From: Dipteris shenzhenensis
Lineage: Eukaryota > Polypodiophyta > Polypodiopsida > Gleicheniales
Assembly: GCA_047967505.1 (NCBI GenBank)
Contig: CM106541.1
Strand: one strand, 5' to 3'
DNA: 64,000 bases
In this document: positions 45,990-57,315 of the stretch, one piece after another
Layout: each line of letters opens with the position of its first letter
How positions within the stretch are numbered: the stretch's first letter is position 1
Notes under the pieces: generated by a model
What the model was told of the DNA's origin: nothing
What the model saw: the letters and a program-made list of their open reading frames with translations, nothing else
Databases searched by the model: none
Translations under genes and position numbers: made by a program

Positions 45990-46522
45990 TGTCATGTGCA
46001 CGGATTGGTATCTGACGTGTACTAGTTACACAGAACTAGCTCAGGTTAGCCTGGGGAGGCTTAGAGCTAGGCAGGCTTGATTCTCGGGTTGAGTGGCAAG
46101 GGTACGAACTATTTATAGTTCTTCGCTATTTTTGGCGCCGGGGCCCGAGTCTATAAAAGAGGCCCAGGGGGTTCAGTTCTCAGTGTGCAGTTGGGGTGCA
46201 ATTGGGAGCAAGTCTCGTTCCCAGGTGCTAGGTCTGATCCTGGATTGTGTCGCGGACGCGCGCCTGCATCTTAGCGTAGCCCAAGGCCCAGTGGCAGATC
46301 CAGGGCTTCACAGCGCCACCTGGTGGTATGGGACACCAGGTTGGTTTGGATCTGATTGGGAGTTCGTGCCAGTAGCTCAGCTCGTGGCTCGGAGGGGACA
46401 TCTTCTGATTCGGGATCACATCCCGTAGATGTCACGGTTGGGTGGTGAGCAGCCTGCTCAGTTCTGATGTTGTGTGTGGTTATTTTGCAGATCAGGGGTT
46501 TCAGGAGTGCTGGGACGTGTCA
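45990..46522 (+). repeat. G1-B 3' LTR, 533 bp
   Basis: Matches the 5' LTR end to end with five substitutions: TATAGTTCTTC for TATAGGTCTTC, CAATTGGG for CAGTTGGG, CGCGCC for CGTGCC, CACAGCG for CACAACG, GGTTGG for GGCTGG. Confidence 0.95.
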
Positions 46523-46527
46523 GCAAG

Positions 46528-49200
46528 TAGGGTCGTCGGCTCCGAACCTGGATCTCCAAAGGTTCACCGCAATCCTACCATGGATAGAAAGCCAAAAGAA
46601 AAGAGTGATCTTTCTATTCCTGTGGGATTTCCAGAGTCTCCTTCAGAAGCACCTCTATCCACAGTGATATCAAATGTCTCCCAATGAGGAACTCTGGAAG
46701 GTCTCCAATCTCTACCACTAAGCTGAAATCTCCTGGCATTACTGACCGTGCAACGAAAGAAGGGGATGCTGTTCTCTCGATGCCCTGCGTCAATCCACTC
46801 CCACTCTTTAGGGTCCCACTGCAAATACCTAATGGGAACTCCCCTGTAAAGCCAAAGCCTCCAAGACCCGGTGGAGAGAAGTCGAGGGTCTGGGTCGAGG
46901 AACCACTCTAAATCTGATCCCTGCACCAAAAGACCTACAACCCTGATAGGCTGAAAAGCAGACTCAAGCAAGATGTCCTCTGTGGATCTGAGCAATCTGC
47001 CACCATCCTGCACAGTAAAAACCAAAGCATCCTCCTGTGCATCTCGAAAGGCCAAAACCTGAAGCGGAACACCGCCTCTCGTAAAAGTACCTGCCCAAGT
47101 GGAGCAAGTGAGTGGCATATCATCTGTGTCTACCCACTCCTCTGGAAGGGCTGCCTCAATCTGCAAGATCCTCCCTGCACTCCCTCTAAGATGTCCTGTC
47201 AACTGAGACTTGGTCTCTTGTGGAAGCATGCGGAAAGCTTTCCAAGACCCCAAAGATGATGCAGGTCCCCTCTCCCACTTGGACCACTACATGTAGAGTG
47301 AGGCACCAAGTGGTCTGCCATGATCATCTAAAATACTGTCATTCCACATGATGGGTTGCCTATCAATCTCTTCACGAGAGAAAGGAGGAATCCTCCCAAG
47401 AGTGCTCCTAAAACTGGCCCATGCTTTCAGAATGGCAACCATGAGAGGGGACGAAGGTGATCATAGGTGTGTTGTGGTGAAGATCCACCTAATACTGCTC
47501 ATCCAGTCTCCTCCTGAAGAAGGTATGCACCTCTGAATGTTGCTAATAAGAAAGGCCTTCCACGGTTCCTGCCCTGGCATAAGTCCCCGTACCACCATCT
47601 TGCAAAGTAAAGCTCTGCACTGCAAATCTAGATCAATAATATTGAGACCCCCTTCTTGTGTAGGGAGGATGAGGGTCTCCCAAGCCACCCTAGCTAAGGT
47701 ATCTGCTGTGCCATCAAGCCCACTCCAAAGAAAATTTCTGATCGGTCTCCTGAGCTGAGTGATGCAGTCCCTAGAATAGCACCAGCAAGAACAAACAAAC
47801 CAGGCCATGGCCAAGAGGATCTGATTGACCACCACAACTCTAGAGGCAAGATCCAGCTTGGCTGAGCTCCAAAAAAGGAGCTTTCTCCTGATGCTCTCCA
47901 ACACGGGAGCAAACTGCTGCGTGGAAGAAATATCCAAGCTGACCTGGCAGCCCAAATATCTGACAGGCACACCCCTCTGAACCCAAGTAAATCCTATGTC
48001 AAGCCCCCAAACTGGAGTGTCCTCATTACCGATCCAAAAGCCATTGGATTTATGCCAATTTATCTATGCCCCCGCTGCCAAGCAAAATAAATCCAATGCT
48101 GTCCTGAAGGAAGAGAGCGTCTGTGGAGTGGCATCCAGGTAAACTGTAGTGTCATCTGCCAACTCACTGTCAAGTAACTCCTCTTTCCTTCTAATGCTTG
48201 AGATCGAATATAGATACTCATAGCTTCGGCCACGAACAAACAAAGGAAAGGAGCAAGGGGGCATCCCTGACGGACTGATCTGGAAATCTGAAATTTCTCA
48301 CCCCTTACTCCACCGATAAGTACCTAGGCTGTGGGCTGATCTATACAAGGAGGAAACACCTCTGATCCAAGCATCAATAAAGCCAAAACGTAGAAGGGTG
48401 CCCTCCAAAAAACACCAATCTACTCTGTCATAAGCTTTCTCAAAATCCAAAAGTAGAATGGCTAGATTCTAGCCGCTCTGCATGGCCCACTTTGAAGCTT
48501 CCAAGAAATAGAAAATGTTATCAAATATGCTTCTGCCATGCACAAATCCTGTCTGAGTGTCATGAATAAGATCTGGGAGAAGGGGCTGCAATCAGAGGCT
48601 GATTGCCTTGGCCAAAATCTTGTAACAAGTCCCTAGAAGTGTGATAGGCCTCCACTGGGACACTAGATTTCTGCAACCTCCTTTCAGGATAAGGGGATGA
48701 GACCTTCTGTAAGTGGCCCGGGCATCTCACCAGAGTCCCAAATGCCCTGCAGGGCTGAAGTAATGTAGTCTCCAATCATATCCCAAAATGCAATGAAAAA
48801 AGAGGGGGTAAGGCCATCCGAACCTGGGCACTTGCCCTTGTGAAGGGCTGAAAGTGCAGTCCTGAACTCTGTGTTAGTGAAAGGTGCATCAAGCAAAACA
48901 TGCATATCAGGTTTCACCAACAAAAGGATGCTCTGCCAAATAACCTGTCTAGCATCCTCTCTATCCCGTGTCTCAAGATCAGTAGTAAGAAGGGTGGCAT
49001 AGAAATCTGAAGCTATGTACAAGACATCATCAGGATCTGTCTGTAAAACCCCATGTGAGTCAATAAGTTGGGATACACTCTCTCTACTATGTCTAGGGCC
49101 AAGAGTAGATAGAGAAAAAGTGTTTATTGACTTTGCCACCCATATAAATCCAGAAGGACTCTCGTGCATGAAAGGCATACTCTGCTCTCTGATCAAGCAA
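46528..49200 (-). mobile_element. LINE LN1-B, RT part (continues at 40251)
   Basis: Minus-strand pieces in order: 49196-48684 with the RT entry (NTEFRTALSALHKGKCPGSD and FFIAFWDMIGDYI); 48264-48064 with the catalytic region degraded to ELADDTTVYL; 47970-47461 with QVSLDISSTQQFAPVLE and GLNIIDLDLQCRALLCKMVV; 47253-46564 with the linker before the zinc motif. Frames shift at least three times. No endonuclease is present: the copy starts within the RT entry near 49200 and meets an ORF1 in the opposite direction there. Plant L1-type LINE, same family as 26.8-30.4 kb. Confidence 0.88.
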
Positions 49201-50615
49201 TGGCCTTTTCACTTCGATTGGTGAATGGATCCCCATTCAGCCAATCTCTGTCTACTTCCACCGGCCGCAAGAAGCGTCCTTTTTTCAGAAGACGAGTTGC
49301 AGCAGCTCAAGAAAGATGTGGAATTAGAGGGTTCCACATCACTTTTCGCCTGCACCTATGGGTCACATCCTTCCAGATCACATGCTAGAGACTGGATGCT
49401 GGCGGCGTTACCAGGAGATCTCGGCCCACACCTCAGGGATATTCGACTTTTGGGATGTGGATTCTTCCAAGTGATTTTCGACTCCCGCGAGTCCACAGCC
49501 CTTGTTCTCAAACTAATCCCTTGGCTTTGGGTTCGAGGAGGATTTTTCTTTTGCCCTACACCTTGGGCTTCGATCCGGTCGAGGAGGATAGTCAGGTCAC
49601 ATCACTGTTCATTATGTTTCCTGGTCTTTCTCAGGTTTACCATCGACTTCTTGCTACTATCGGAGCCACTTTCGGAGTGGTCACTGAGATTCCCCCCCTT
49701 CCTGGCATGCCTTCTTCCTCGGCAGAGGCAGTCAGAGCGGATGGGGTGCCTTGAGTTAGGGTCATTGTCTCTGACCCTAACATCTCAGATAACCACATCA
49801 TGATTCAGCGTCCAAATAGCTCTCTCTTTCGACAGAGAATCGAGATTGCAGGAAGACAGGATCAGTGCAGGATTTGCACGACCCTTGGGCACTTTGCTAG
49901 AGATTGCCCTAGGAAGAGAAAAAGACCCAAGAGGTCTCCTAGTGCGGCTCCTCCACATACTACCCCGTCTGCACCTCCCCTGCGGCCTGTACCACGTACT
50001 CCAAGACTACCAGGAGCAGCAGGGCGCCCTGCTTCGTGCACCCCAGGACCAGCAGGGATAGCAGGGCACCCAAAGCCTGCAGCACTCCTAGTACCACGTT
50101 GGAGAGCGGTCAGAGTGGCTCCTTTACCTCAGGAGGAGACCCTTGGTCCGATTCAGACAGATGCCATCCAAACTCCAGAGGTGGATGCTGCTTTAGCCCC
50201 AGATACTTCAGTTTCTCATCAGGAGGCGCCTTCAGATGCACCAGTCCCAATCATTTTCGTTTCTGATCACAAGGGGGCTACCGATACTTCTCCCCCTCAG
50301 ACTGTTCATGCCACAGCTGAGGAAGTGTGTGCACAGATGAGGACTACAGATCCTTCTTCAGCCCAGCCACACGCCTCCTCAGTTCCTAGCTCTAGATGTG
50401 CTATTAGAGGCCTGGCAGGTCCCTCTCCTCCTTCCTCCACGAGTGCAGGTCTTCTTCGCACTCCTCGACCAGACTTGCTTCTGAGGAACTCTTTTTCGAC
50501 ACTCGCTGATTCGGCGACTTTCATGGATGATGAGGAGTTTGTGCCCTCCACCTTAGGGGTCCTGATCATTGGGATTCCTTTTGATAGGGCCTCCCCCTCA
50601 GCAGGTGTAGGATAG
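49201..50615 (+). pseudogene. LINE ORF1 (gag-like, CCHC), inverted relative to LN1-B
   Basis: Frames on the plus strand give a DUF4283-like RNA-binding region: LLGCGFFQVIFDSRESTALV (frame from 49225), LLPYTLGFDPVEED (frame from 49455), then after an in-frame TGA at 49752 the zinc knuckle CRICTTLGHFARDC (49865-49906) and a basic stretch PRKRKRPKRSP. A long Pro/Ser/Thr-rich tail runs to 50615. One frameshift near 49550 and one stop make it non-functional. It lies head to head with the RT part of LN1-B, which lacks its own ORF1 and endonuclease, so it may be the missing 5' part, inverted on insertion. Confidence 0.78.
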
Positions 50616-50945
50616 GGAAGGGGCGGGGCGGGGGAGGAGTAGGGGGCGGGGGGGCAGCGGGAGAGGGAGGGAGGGGGAGAAAGGGGGCGGGAGAGGGAGC
50701 GGGCGGTGGGGCAGCGGGTGGGGAGAGGGTGCGAGGGAGGGGGAGGGTGCGGGGGAGGGAGGGCAGCAGGTGGGGAGAGGGAGGGCAAGGTGGGAGAGGG
50801 AGGGGGCGGGTGGGCTGGCAGGGGGGGAGAGGGAGAGCGGAGAGGAGGAAGGGAAGGAGGAGAGAGAAGGGGAGGGGGCTGGCGAAGAGGAGAGAGAGGG
50901 AGAGGGGGCTGGCTGAAAGGGAGAGAGGGGGGGGGGGCAGCAGCT
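50612..50945 (+). repeat. G-rich purine tract (GGGAG)n
   Basis: About 330 bases of almost uninterrupted purine on the plus strand, built from GGGAGAGGGAGG-type words, with many runs of three or more G. It has strong G-quadruplex potential. The Pro/Ser-rich minus-strand frames over it are composition artefacts. Confidence 0.85.
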
Positions 50946-51535
50946 CATGGGGAGGAGGAGCAGCTTTTCATTGTGTTGTTCTTTTTTCCTCCTCCAAGCT
51001 TTTGATTGCAAGGCCTATTGGAAGCCTGGAATCAAGGGCCTGCTTTCTAAAAGCTACTTTTACATAAAGCCAAGCTTTTAGTCTTTTCCCTTCTAAATCT
51101 GATGTTTTGGAGCTTTTAGGCGCCTTTTTAATCTTGTGGGCCCTCCCTTTAATGAGGCGCCCCCTTGACTTTACTTTTTGAGCCTTGTGGGACCTGCTTT
51201 TTACACTTTTCTCCCCACTCTTGGGTCCTTTTTGCACTCTCTTAGGCTCTGCACATGGCACAAACAAATTCCTGGACTTTAACCCGTTAAAGGTTAGCGA
51301 AATGCATGCATTCCTAGTTCTTGGACTAATCCTAGTCCCTTGTGGATGTCCCCACAGTTCTCTTTTTTACCAATGCAAGACAAAAGTTAAAACAATAAAA
51401 CTTAGTCTTGGTTGACCAACTTCACCCTTCCTTTGACCGAAGTCAAGTCTAATAAAGATTACTCTTTATTTTCTTAGGAGAAGTCCCAAATGGTGACACA
51501 TTCTCTTGGAGATCCTCCTCTAGCCCAGCTAGACA
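50946..51535. other. No gene seen
   Basis: AT-rich sequence with short unsupported frames between the G-rich tract and a LINE 3' end. Confidence 0.45.
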
Positions 51536-51641
51536 TGTTTTATCACTGTTTCTAGTTTTTTGAGTAGTGGTTGCTCGATCTTGGGGCAGCTATGAATGTA
51601 CATTCTTTTTAAATGAGATACTGCTCTCACCCCAAAAAAAA
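51536..51641 (+). mobile_element. LINE 3' end fragment, D family
   Basis: TTTTGAGTAGTGGTTGCTCG, CAGCTATGAATGTA and the final GATACTGCTCTCACC with an A run parallel the 3' end of D2 (63331-63412: TTGAGTAGTAGCTACTTCG, CAGCTATGAATGTA, TTTCTTCTCAC with an A run). The A run is followed by GTGCATTTGTGTA, an eroded GT-rich flank. Only the last 100 bases are recognisable. Confidence 0.65.
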
Positions 51642-52108
51642 GTGCATTTGTGTATTCCGTTTCTTTGAATACACAAGCCTATAATCCAATTTCTCAATTT
51701 TGAAGATTGGATATGTTCTAGTCTTATGAAGTTATTTTAGATTGTAAAGTTTGTCAAGTTGCTTCAAGTTATTTTGATTAAGATGATATGCCCTTGAGGA
51801 ATTTGGGGTATGCATATAGTTTGTGTGTAATTCGTGATTTGCTATCTTGTGATCATTGCCTGAAATTCTGTTGGAAGTCTCATTTTGTCTATCATTGGAG
51901 TCTGCTATTGATAAGGTGAAGTTCTTATCCTACTATGTCTTCACCACTATTTTTGTATCCGACTATGTCTTGAGTGTAAAGTTATGTTTACACCACACTA
52001 TTTACGTCCCTAAGCAAGTGCAAAATTTTTTACATTCATTTCTACTTTTGCAGTGCATCTTCTGTTTGTGAAAGTGACAGTTTCAATTTATGTTCTCTTA
52101 AAGGGCAG
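51642..52108. other. Upstream or intron sequence of the transporter-like exons
   Basis: AT-rich, no coding region seen. It ends TTCTCTTAAAGGGCAG, a reasonable splice acceptor at 52107-52108. Confidence 0.4.
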
Positions 52109-52116
52109 GTGTCAAT

Positions 52117-52817
52117 ATGCCACACCTTCAAAATGACGTTGCTGATCGCAAGATATCAACCAAACTTATGTGTTTGTTAATCATCTTCTCAGTGTCCAAA
52201 TCATTCAATCCATATACATCGTATCTTGTTCCTTATTTAATCAAGCATAAAGGATTGACGATTTTTGAGGTGAGTACCCAGACAGCCCATTGCACAAACT
52301 TTTCATTGAAGCTGCTATAGCATACGAGTAAATGCAAATGAGGTAGTTGTGTGTTATCATTTTCATGTAAGCTCACTTGTTTGGCCAAGCCATTTCGTGC
52401 AGTTCCCATGGGCATGCCTGTAGGCTTTAAATGCCATATGACATTGTCATTCATTTGTTATGTTAGTGGGTGCAAGAGTGAAAATATATTAATTAAATAG
52501 AACAGGCAGAAGTTTATGAATTTAAAACCCAAACACTCTTTAGAAGTCTGTCATGTAGTAAAACATTTGTAAGCTGAGTATAGCATTAAGATAGAACATA
52601 CTGTGAACAAAAGCATTATGTCTAAATATTCTCATTTATTAAAGCTTTTTCAAAACATGCTGTTCCCTTTTCCCTGAGAATCTCGGTGATCTTTATTTAT
52701 TGATTTCAGGTGACGAACAAGGTTTTACCAATAATTTCTTATGGATTACTTGGTTTTACAATATTAGCAGCACCTGCATCCAAGTGTTTCTCATATTGGA
52801 CATTGAATCATATTGGT
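52117..52817 (+). CDS. Two exons of a membrane-transporter-like host gene (SLC19/MFS-like), partial
   Basis: Exon A (ATG 52117 to 52269, 51 codons) encodes KLMCLLIIFSVSKSFNPYTS and YLVPYLIKHKGLTIFE, then stops at a consensus donor GAG/GTGAGT. Exon B starts at 52710 after TTGATTTCAG and continues in phase with VTNKVLPIISYGLLGFTILA, then APASKCFSYWTLNHIG. Its donor near 52810-52817 is not certain. A short charged N-terminus, a first membrane helix, the phrase PYLI, and a second helix starting after a T-N-x-x-x-P-I-x-S-Y pattern recall the start of the reduced folate/thiamine carrier family (SLC19), a 12-helix importer. Later helices were not found to the right. Family assignment is tentative; the splice-site and phase agreement argue that these are real exons. 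Confidence 0.45.
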
Positions 52818-54610
52818 CGGTGCTGCAATCTCTCTTTTTTTGGTGATTTCGTTTAAATTTGAATGCATGCCTTTTCAGCAAAACCCTTTCAGAAATTATT
52901 TTCTTTCACTGAAAAGAATACAATGTTGCATATCGGTATTCCTTGCATTGACAGACTACAAGCTTTCATGCACCAGTACACTACTATTTCCAGGAATCCA
53001 TGTAAAGACAATGCTAAGCGTGCTATCCTTATGTCACCATCCTTCTGTTCTTATATTTCAAGCAGAAAGACCAGTGATAATGCACTTTTCATTCTTCTGA
53101 ACAATGGAATACACCATTTTGGTGTTTTCTTTTAGAGATGGGTAAGTGGTTGTACTTACCTGTTGCTCGGTGACCAGTCTTTTGTGTCATAGTGTTCTGG
53201 AAAAGAAATCATTTCAATCTCTTTTTCCAGGTTTTTACTCCTTTTGCAGAGAGATGGAATTTATTTTTACAATAAAAACAGTCCTTTATCAGTATTAACA
53301 ACACTATAAATGACTTAGCCCTAGCATTACACCTAGAATGGTATGGATCACTCAAAGCCCTTTTTACAAGTGTATGGTTGACAGATTATGGGCAAAGTCA
53401 CCTTTCTTACAAACATAGTACTGTTTTCTTGGATCACCTGTCTGACTACTCTAGGACTTCAGCAAGAAGATGACATGACGTCCGCAAGCAGATGACATAT
53501 ATAACCCTTTTTGGCATGATATGAGGACATTCAAAGATATGCACAGCAGGGAGAATTCTACTACTTAGGGATATCAATGCCAAAATTGTGGACTTGCAGA
53601 AGAATGTTCTGCTCTTACATATAAATACTGAGCAAGAGTCATACATGCGTTGGAAGATACATGATAGGGCCACGCTGCAGTTTTTCAGTAGGTAAGTCCT
53701 CAGTATGAGGCTCTCACATCTTCTCCAGCATGCAGGGGTACATGCCACAGTGCATTCAGTTCCTCAGATGACTCCATTCCAGCATCCATCATTGATGCCC
53801 TCACCTTTGATACGGAGCTTATCACATCCTTGGAGATGGCTTCCATGAGTAGTATAGATCAACAGATCAATCTACATGACATTTCAGCATCGGCTCAGTC
53901 ATGCCGCATTACACCACCCTTGGATCCAATTATGACCACCTCCAATCAAAAGATCATTCCTCAGCATGAGGATATTTATGCATCCGTGAGGTCCTGCTCC
54001 AATGCTGTGGACCTCATCGGGTTCGGCCAGAGCGCAACTTGGGGAACCTTTGTGTTTCAACATGTACTTATGGCTATCATATACAATCCATACTTAAAAT
54101 AAAACTAGAAAGCTCAAATATCATCTATTTCTCCTTGTAGAGATATATCACTAGTAGATCTAGTGGTATATTCTTCTTTTACTTGTGCTGGCAGTGCATA
54201 TTGATGAGCAATCTCATGACAAGCCAAGGAAGATGTAGTCTTTTGTCACATGAGTGCAGAAGATTATAATTTTAAAACCGTCTTCATCTTCAAGTTTTGT
54301 CACAATATTTAATGCATTAACTTCACGACTATCATTTATGCTTGAACTTGTAATGCATTAATTTCATGACTTAGGATTTTATGAAGTTATATCTAACTTG
54401 TCCCAAATTTAATAGAAATTAATATCCTACATAACACAACAAAGTATCATCATATCCCTTCCCAAAATCAATGCTATCTAGCAACTCTCCTGGCATTTTC
54501 ACTGCCTTGCATTTGAGCTAGCTATGATGAAGAATGTTGCCTGTCTTTGGAACCTCTTAGAGTTACCGTTAGCATGATCTAATTTCATGTACCCCAAAAC
54601 TTGAGACTTG
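52818..54610. other. No gene recognised
   Basis: Probable intron or intergenic sequence. Near 53520-53690 a plus-strand run ARIVDLQKN-like (AATGCCAAAATTGTGGACTTGC) followed by TGCGTTGGAAGATACATGATAG might be a LINE fragment, but the match is too weak to call. Confidence 0.35.
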
Positions 54611-55100
54611 GAGATTCCCATATCACACCAGCGGTAGCTGTCTTGTCCACTCTCAATGCTAGTAAGAGCTGGGCCCCATAGACTAGTAAAAGAAGTCTTT
54701 TTGGAGGTTCAATTTTTTCCCTCCGTCTTCTGCAAGCCCCATGATGAAATAGGATATATTCATCACCCTACATTTAATGCAAGAATTGACATAACTTTTT
54801 TTGGACTTGACTATGCAGTTTACATCCCAAAATTGGTGCTAAAATTGCAGATTGGGAGATTCCCATATCACACCAATGGTAGCTGTCTTGTCCACTCTCA
54901 ACACTAGTAAGAGCCGGTCCCCACAGACCGGTAAAAGAAGTCTTTTTGGAGGTTCAATTTTTTGCCTCCATCTTCTCCGACCCCATGACGGAATAGGATA
55001 TATTCACCACCCTACATTTAATGTAAGAAGTGACAACTTTTTTTGGAAATGACTATGTAGCTTACATCCCAAAATCGGTTCTAAAATTGCATACCGGGCA
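54611..55100. repeat. 245-bp tandem duplication
   Basis: GAGATTCCCATATCACACCA begins at 54611 and 54856. Both copies read through GTAGCTGTCTTGTCCACTCTC, GAAGTCTTTTTGGAGGTTCA and ATAGGATATATTCA. They differ by scattered substitutions and small indels, so the duplication is not recent. Confidence 0.88.
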
Positions 55101-55224
55101 TCTCCATTTGCCAGTGGGTGTCCCTAGCGACCCCTTGGACTTGCTCTATTTGTCTAGTTGTGTCTCTCCACAAAAATCGGAGTGGGGCCTATTTTCCCCA
55201 TCTAGTAAAACTATATGCATCAAT

Positions 55225-55532
55225 ATGTATGTATGTATGTATGCATGCATGCATGCATGCATCCATGTATGTATGTACACACACACACATATGTATGTAT
55301 GTATGTATGTATGTTTACTAAAACTACTAAAACTATATGCATCAAATAATGTTGTTGATCAATTTTTGGCATACCCCACCAAAATCAAGACCCCCATTGC
55401 AAAGAAAGGTAAGGAACACAAGTGCTTATTCTTATGCTCATGAGATAACAAAATGCATGACATAGGCAACCAATGGGGTCTTACTTTTGATGTTTGTTTG
55501 TATGTATGTATGTATGTATGTATGTATGTATG

Positions 55533-55534
<2 letters not shown>
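55225..55534. repeat. (TATG)n/(CATG)n microsatellites
   Basis: Two TATG/CATG tracts with a short AC run lie at 55225-55315, and a GTAT tract at 55490-55534 runs directly into the GT tract before LINE D1. The Tyr/Cys/Val or His/Thr-rich frames over them are artefacts. Confidence 0.95.

Positions 55535-55570
<36 letters not shown>
55535..55570. repeat. (GT)n microsatellite, 5' flank of LINE D1
   Basis: About 17 GT units, ending where the LINE 5'UTR starts (AAGAGAGAGAGCGGGC). Confidence 0.95.
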
Positions 55571-55580
<10 letters not shown>

Positions 55581-56058
55581 CGGGCTTCTGCTGTTCACCC
55601 TTGCCAAAGCCCCCGTGCAATTGCCCTTGCTGACCGTACAATCGTATGGCCGCCGTACGATTTCCGTATGGCCATACAACTACCTACGCCAACCTCTGCG
55701 CAGCTTTGCACGTAGCTCCCGCCTCTCTGCAGTGCTGTTTTTTCTTTTTTCCTGCAGCTTTTCTTCCGTACGTCCGTACAGCTTCCCTTGTGTCTTCGTA
55801 CATTTTCGCTTTCTCCTGTACAACCACGCCCGTACAGTTTGCCCTTTCCCGTACAGCCTCTTTCATACAGCTCCGCTCCTCTTTTCCATACAGCCCTGAC
55901 CGTACCATCGTACAGCCAGGTTTTGTCCGTACAGACCAGTTCCTCTCCGTACAGTCTCGAGTTTTAGCTCTTGTGCCTCTCTGTGCCCTCCTGTGACTTG
56001 CTTGTTTCTGATTCTCTACTCCTCCGTACAGTCCCTCTTGCCTTGTCTTCCTTCAACC
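55571..56058 (+). promoter_or_regulatory. LINE D1 5'UTR with GTAC-dense pyrimidine-rich sequence
   Basis: Thirteen GTAC tetramers lie between 55633 and 56030, mostly as CCGTACAG, in a C/T-rich strand. About one and a half are expected in that length of random sequence. LINE promoters are internal, so this region must direct transcription of the element. The repeated word is a candidate binding site. Confidence 0.75.
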
Positions 56059-57272
56059 ATGGCTTCAGGTTCGGATGTTAGTACATATGCTCGCAAAGAA
56101 AGAACTGCAGAAGCTAAGCGCCGCTCTTCTTAGCTTGCAGCACATGATGATGACCTTACTATGGAAGCTCAATATGTGTTTGATACCCTCAAGGATGACT
56201 TTCAGCAGTCACGACAGGAATGGGGCAAACCAGTTCCAGAGGTCACGTACAAATTGAAATTGCCCTCCCTCGTGAATCCTCTCTGGAAATTATCTCAAAC
56301 TGCGGTTATAATTTTCTTTCCAGGAAGAATCCCAGCAGCCAGTGATGTCGCACAATGGATTAAGTCCATCCTTGGAGGATGCTTTGTAGAGGGAGTATAT
56401 TTTGCATCTAGAGGCTTTTATGAGGTGCATTTATTGGATGCTTTATGCAAGCAGAGGTTACTTGAGCTTTCTCCCCTCTTTTATGGGAAGCAGATGGTTC
56501 ATGCTATGCCTTGGTCCCCAAACAAGGATTATCAAAGTCTCATACGACATCATTGTCCTGTATGGGTTGAGGTTGTTAATTTCCCAGACTATATGCACGA
56601 AGAATTGCCTGGCCTGGCTGCTACTTTGGGACAGGTCATTTGTCCTCCATGCCCTATGGGAAACCGCAACAGGTTCTGCATTCTCTGGGACATGGATTCA
56701 CCTACCCCTCCTTCTATTGTAGTCGAAGTTGAGGGAGTGCAATTGGGAAAAAAGTATTTTGAACTAAAATGGGGAGTGTTTGTAGGAGCTTGTTTTGCCT
56801 GCCACAAGTTTGGGCACCTAGCCTCTAAATGCCCAATGGTTCTACATCAGCCCCCTCCCAATGCATTACCTCCCGAGACTCGGGAAAAAAATGAGAATTT
56901 GCAAGTTAAGACAGCAAATAGAAATGGAGCAAAGAATGCCAAACCAATCAATTAGGTGCAATCATTTGCTGGAAAAGGAAAAGAAAAAGAAAAAGAAAAA
57001 GAGAAGATGAAGGAATCTATGGGAACAGATAGGGATGGCTTTCAACAGCCCAAGTGGTTGTATTGAAGCAACGCCCCTTTCAATCTCGTCAATGGGATGC
57101 CTCTTCTCCCACACCAGGACAGGCTTCCACTTCAGCTCCTGTCCTTCAAAATTGGGTGGGGGTTTTGAAGAAGGGCATCCCCATATGTGATTCTGAAGAA
57201 GGGGACCATGTTATATCTTTCATGGACCATGAAGGCATGCAGCCCATGCAGGCAGAGGCTTTGCCTCTCTGA
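56059..57272 (+). pseudogene. LINE D1 ORF1 (DUF4283-like, CCHC zinc knuckle)
   Basis: Starts MASGSDVSTYARKERT. Interrupted by TAG at 56131 and reopened at 56161 to 56955 (264 codons) with PEVTYKLKLPSLVNPLWKL, GCFVEGVYFASRGFYEVHLL and a zinc knuckle CFACHKFGHLASKC at about 56791-56832. After TAG at 56953 the same frame continues through a Lys/Glu run and then shifts, ending VLKKGIPICDSEEGDHVISF and stopping at 57272. It should encode the RNA-binding protein that coats the LINE transcript. Two stops and one frameshift inactivate it. Confidence 0.85.
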
Positions 57273-57315
57273 TATCTTGTTTTCATATTTATACCTTTCT
57301 GTATATATCTCTTTC

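Larger units (their letters stand above)
40247..46527 (+). mobile_element. Complete Ty3/gypsy chromovirus-type element G1-B with target duplication
   Basis: The element is 40252-46522 (6271 bp). The 5-bp target duplication GCAAG occupies 40247-40251 and 46523-46527. Order: LTR, PBS, 1.1-kb leader, gag-protease-RT-integrase in one frame, chromodomain tail after a TGA, PPT, LTR. By eye the two LTRs differ at five of 533 positions, so insertion is recent compared with everything else in the window except perhaps G1-A. It lacks RNase H and so should need help from another copy to move. Confidence 0.96.

Noticed and set aside
50306-51067. Pro/Ser-rich and Gly/Arg-rich open frames over 100 codons on both strands
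   Set aside because: They arise from the G-rich purine tract and have no domain; composition artefact.
53446-53748. 100-codon minus-strand Cys-rich frame
   Set aside because: No recognisable domain, splice structure or repeat family; likely chance.
55118-55679. Open frames rich in Met-Tyr-Val-Cys or His-Thr
   Set aside because: Translations of TATG/GT microsatellites.
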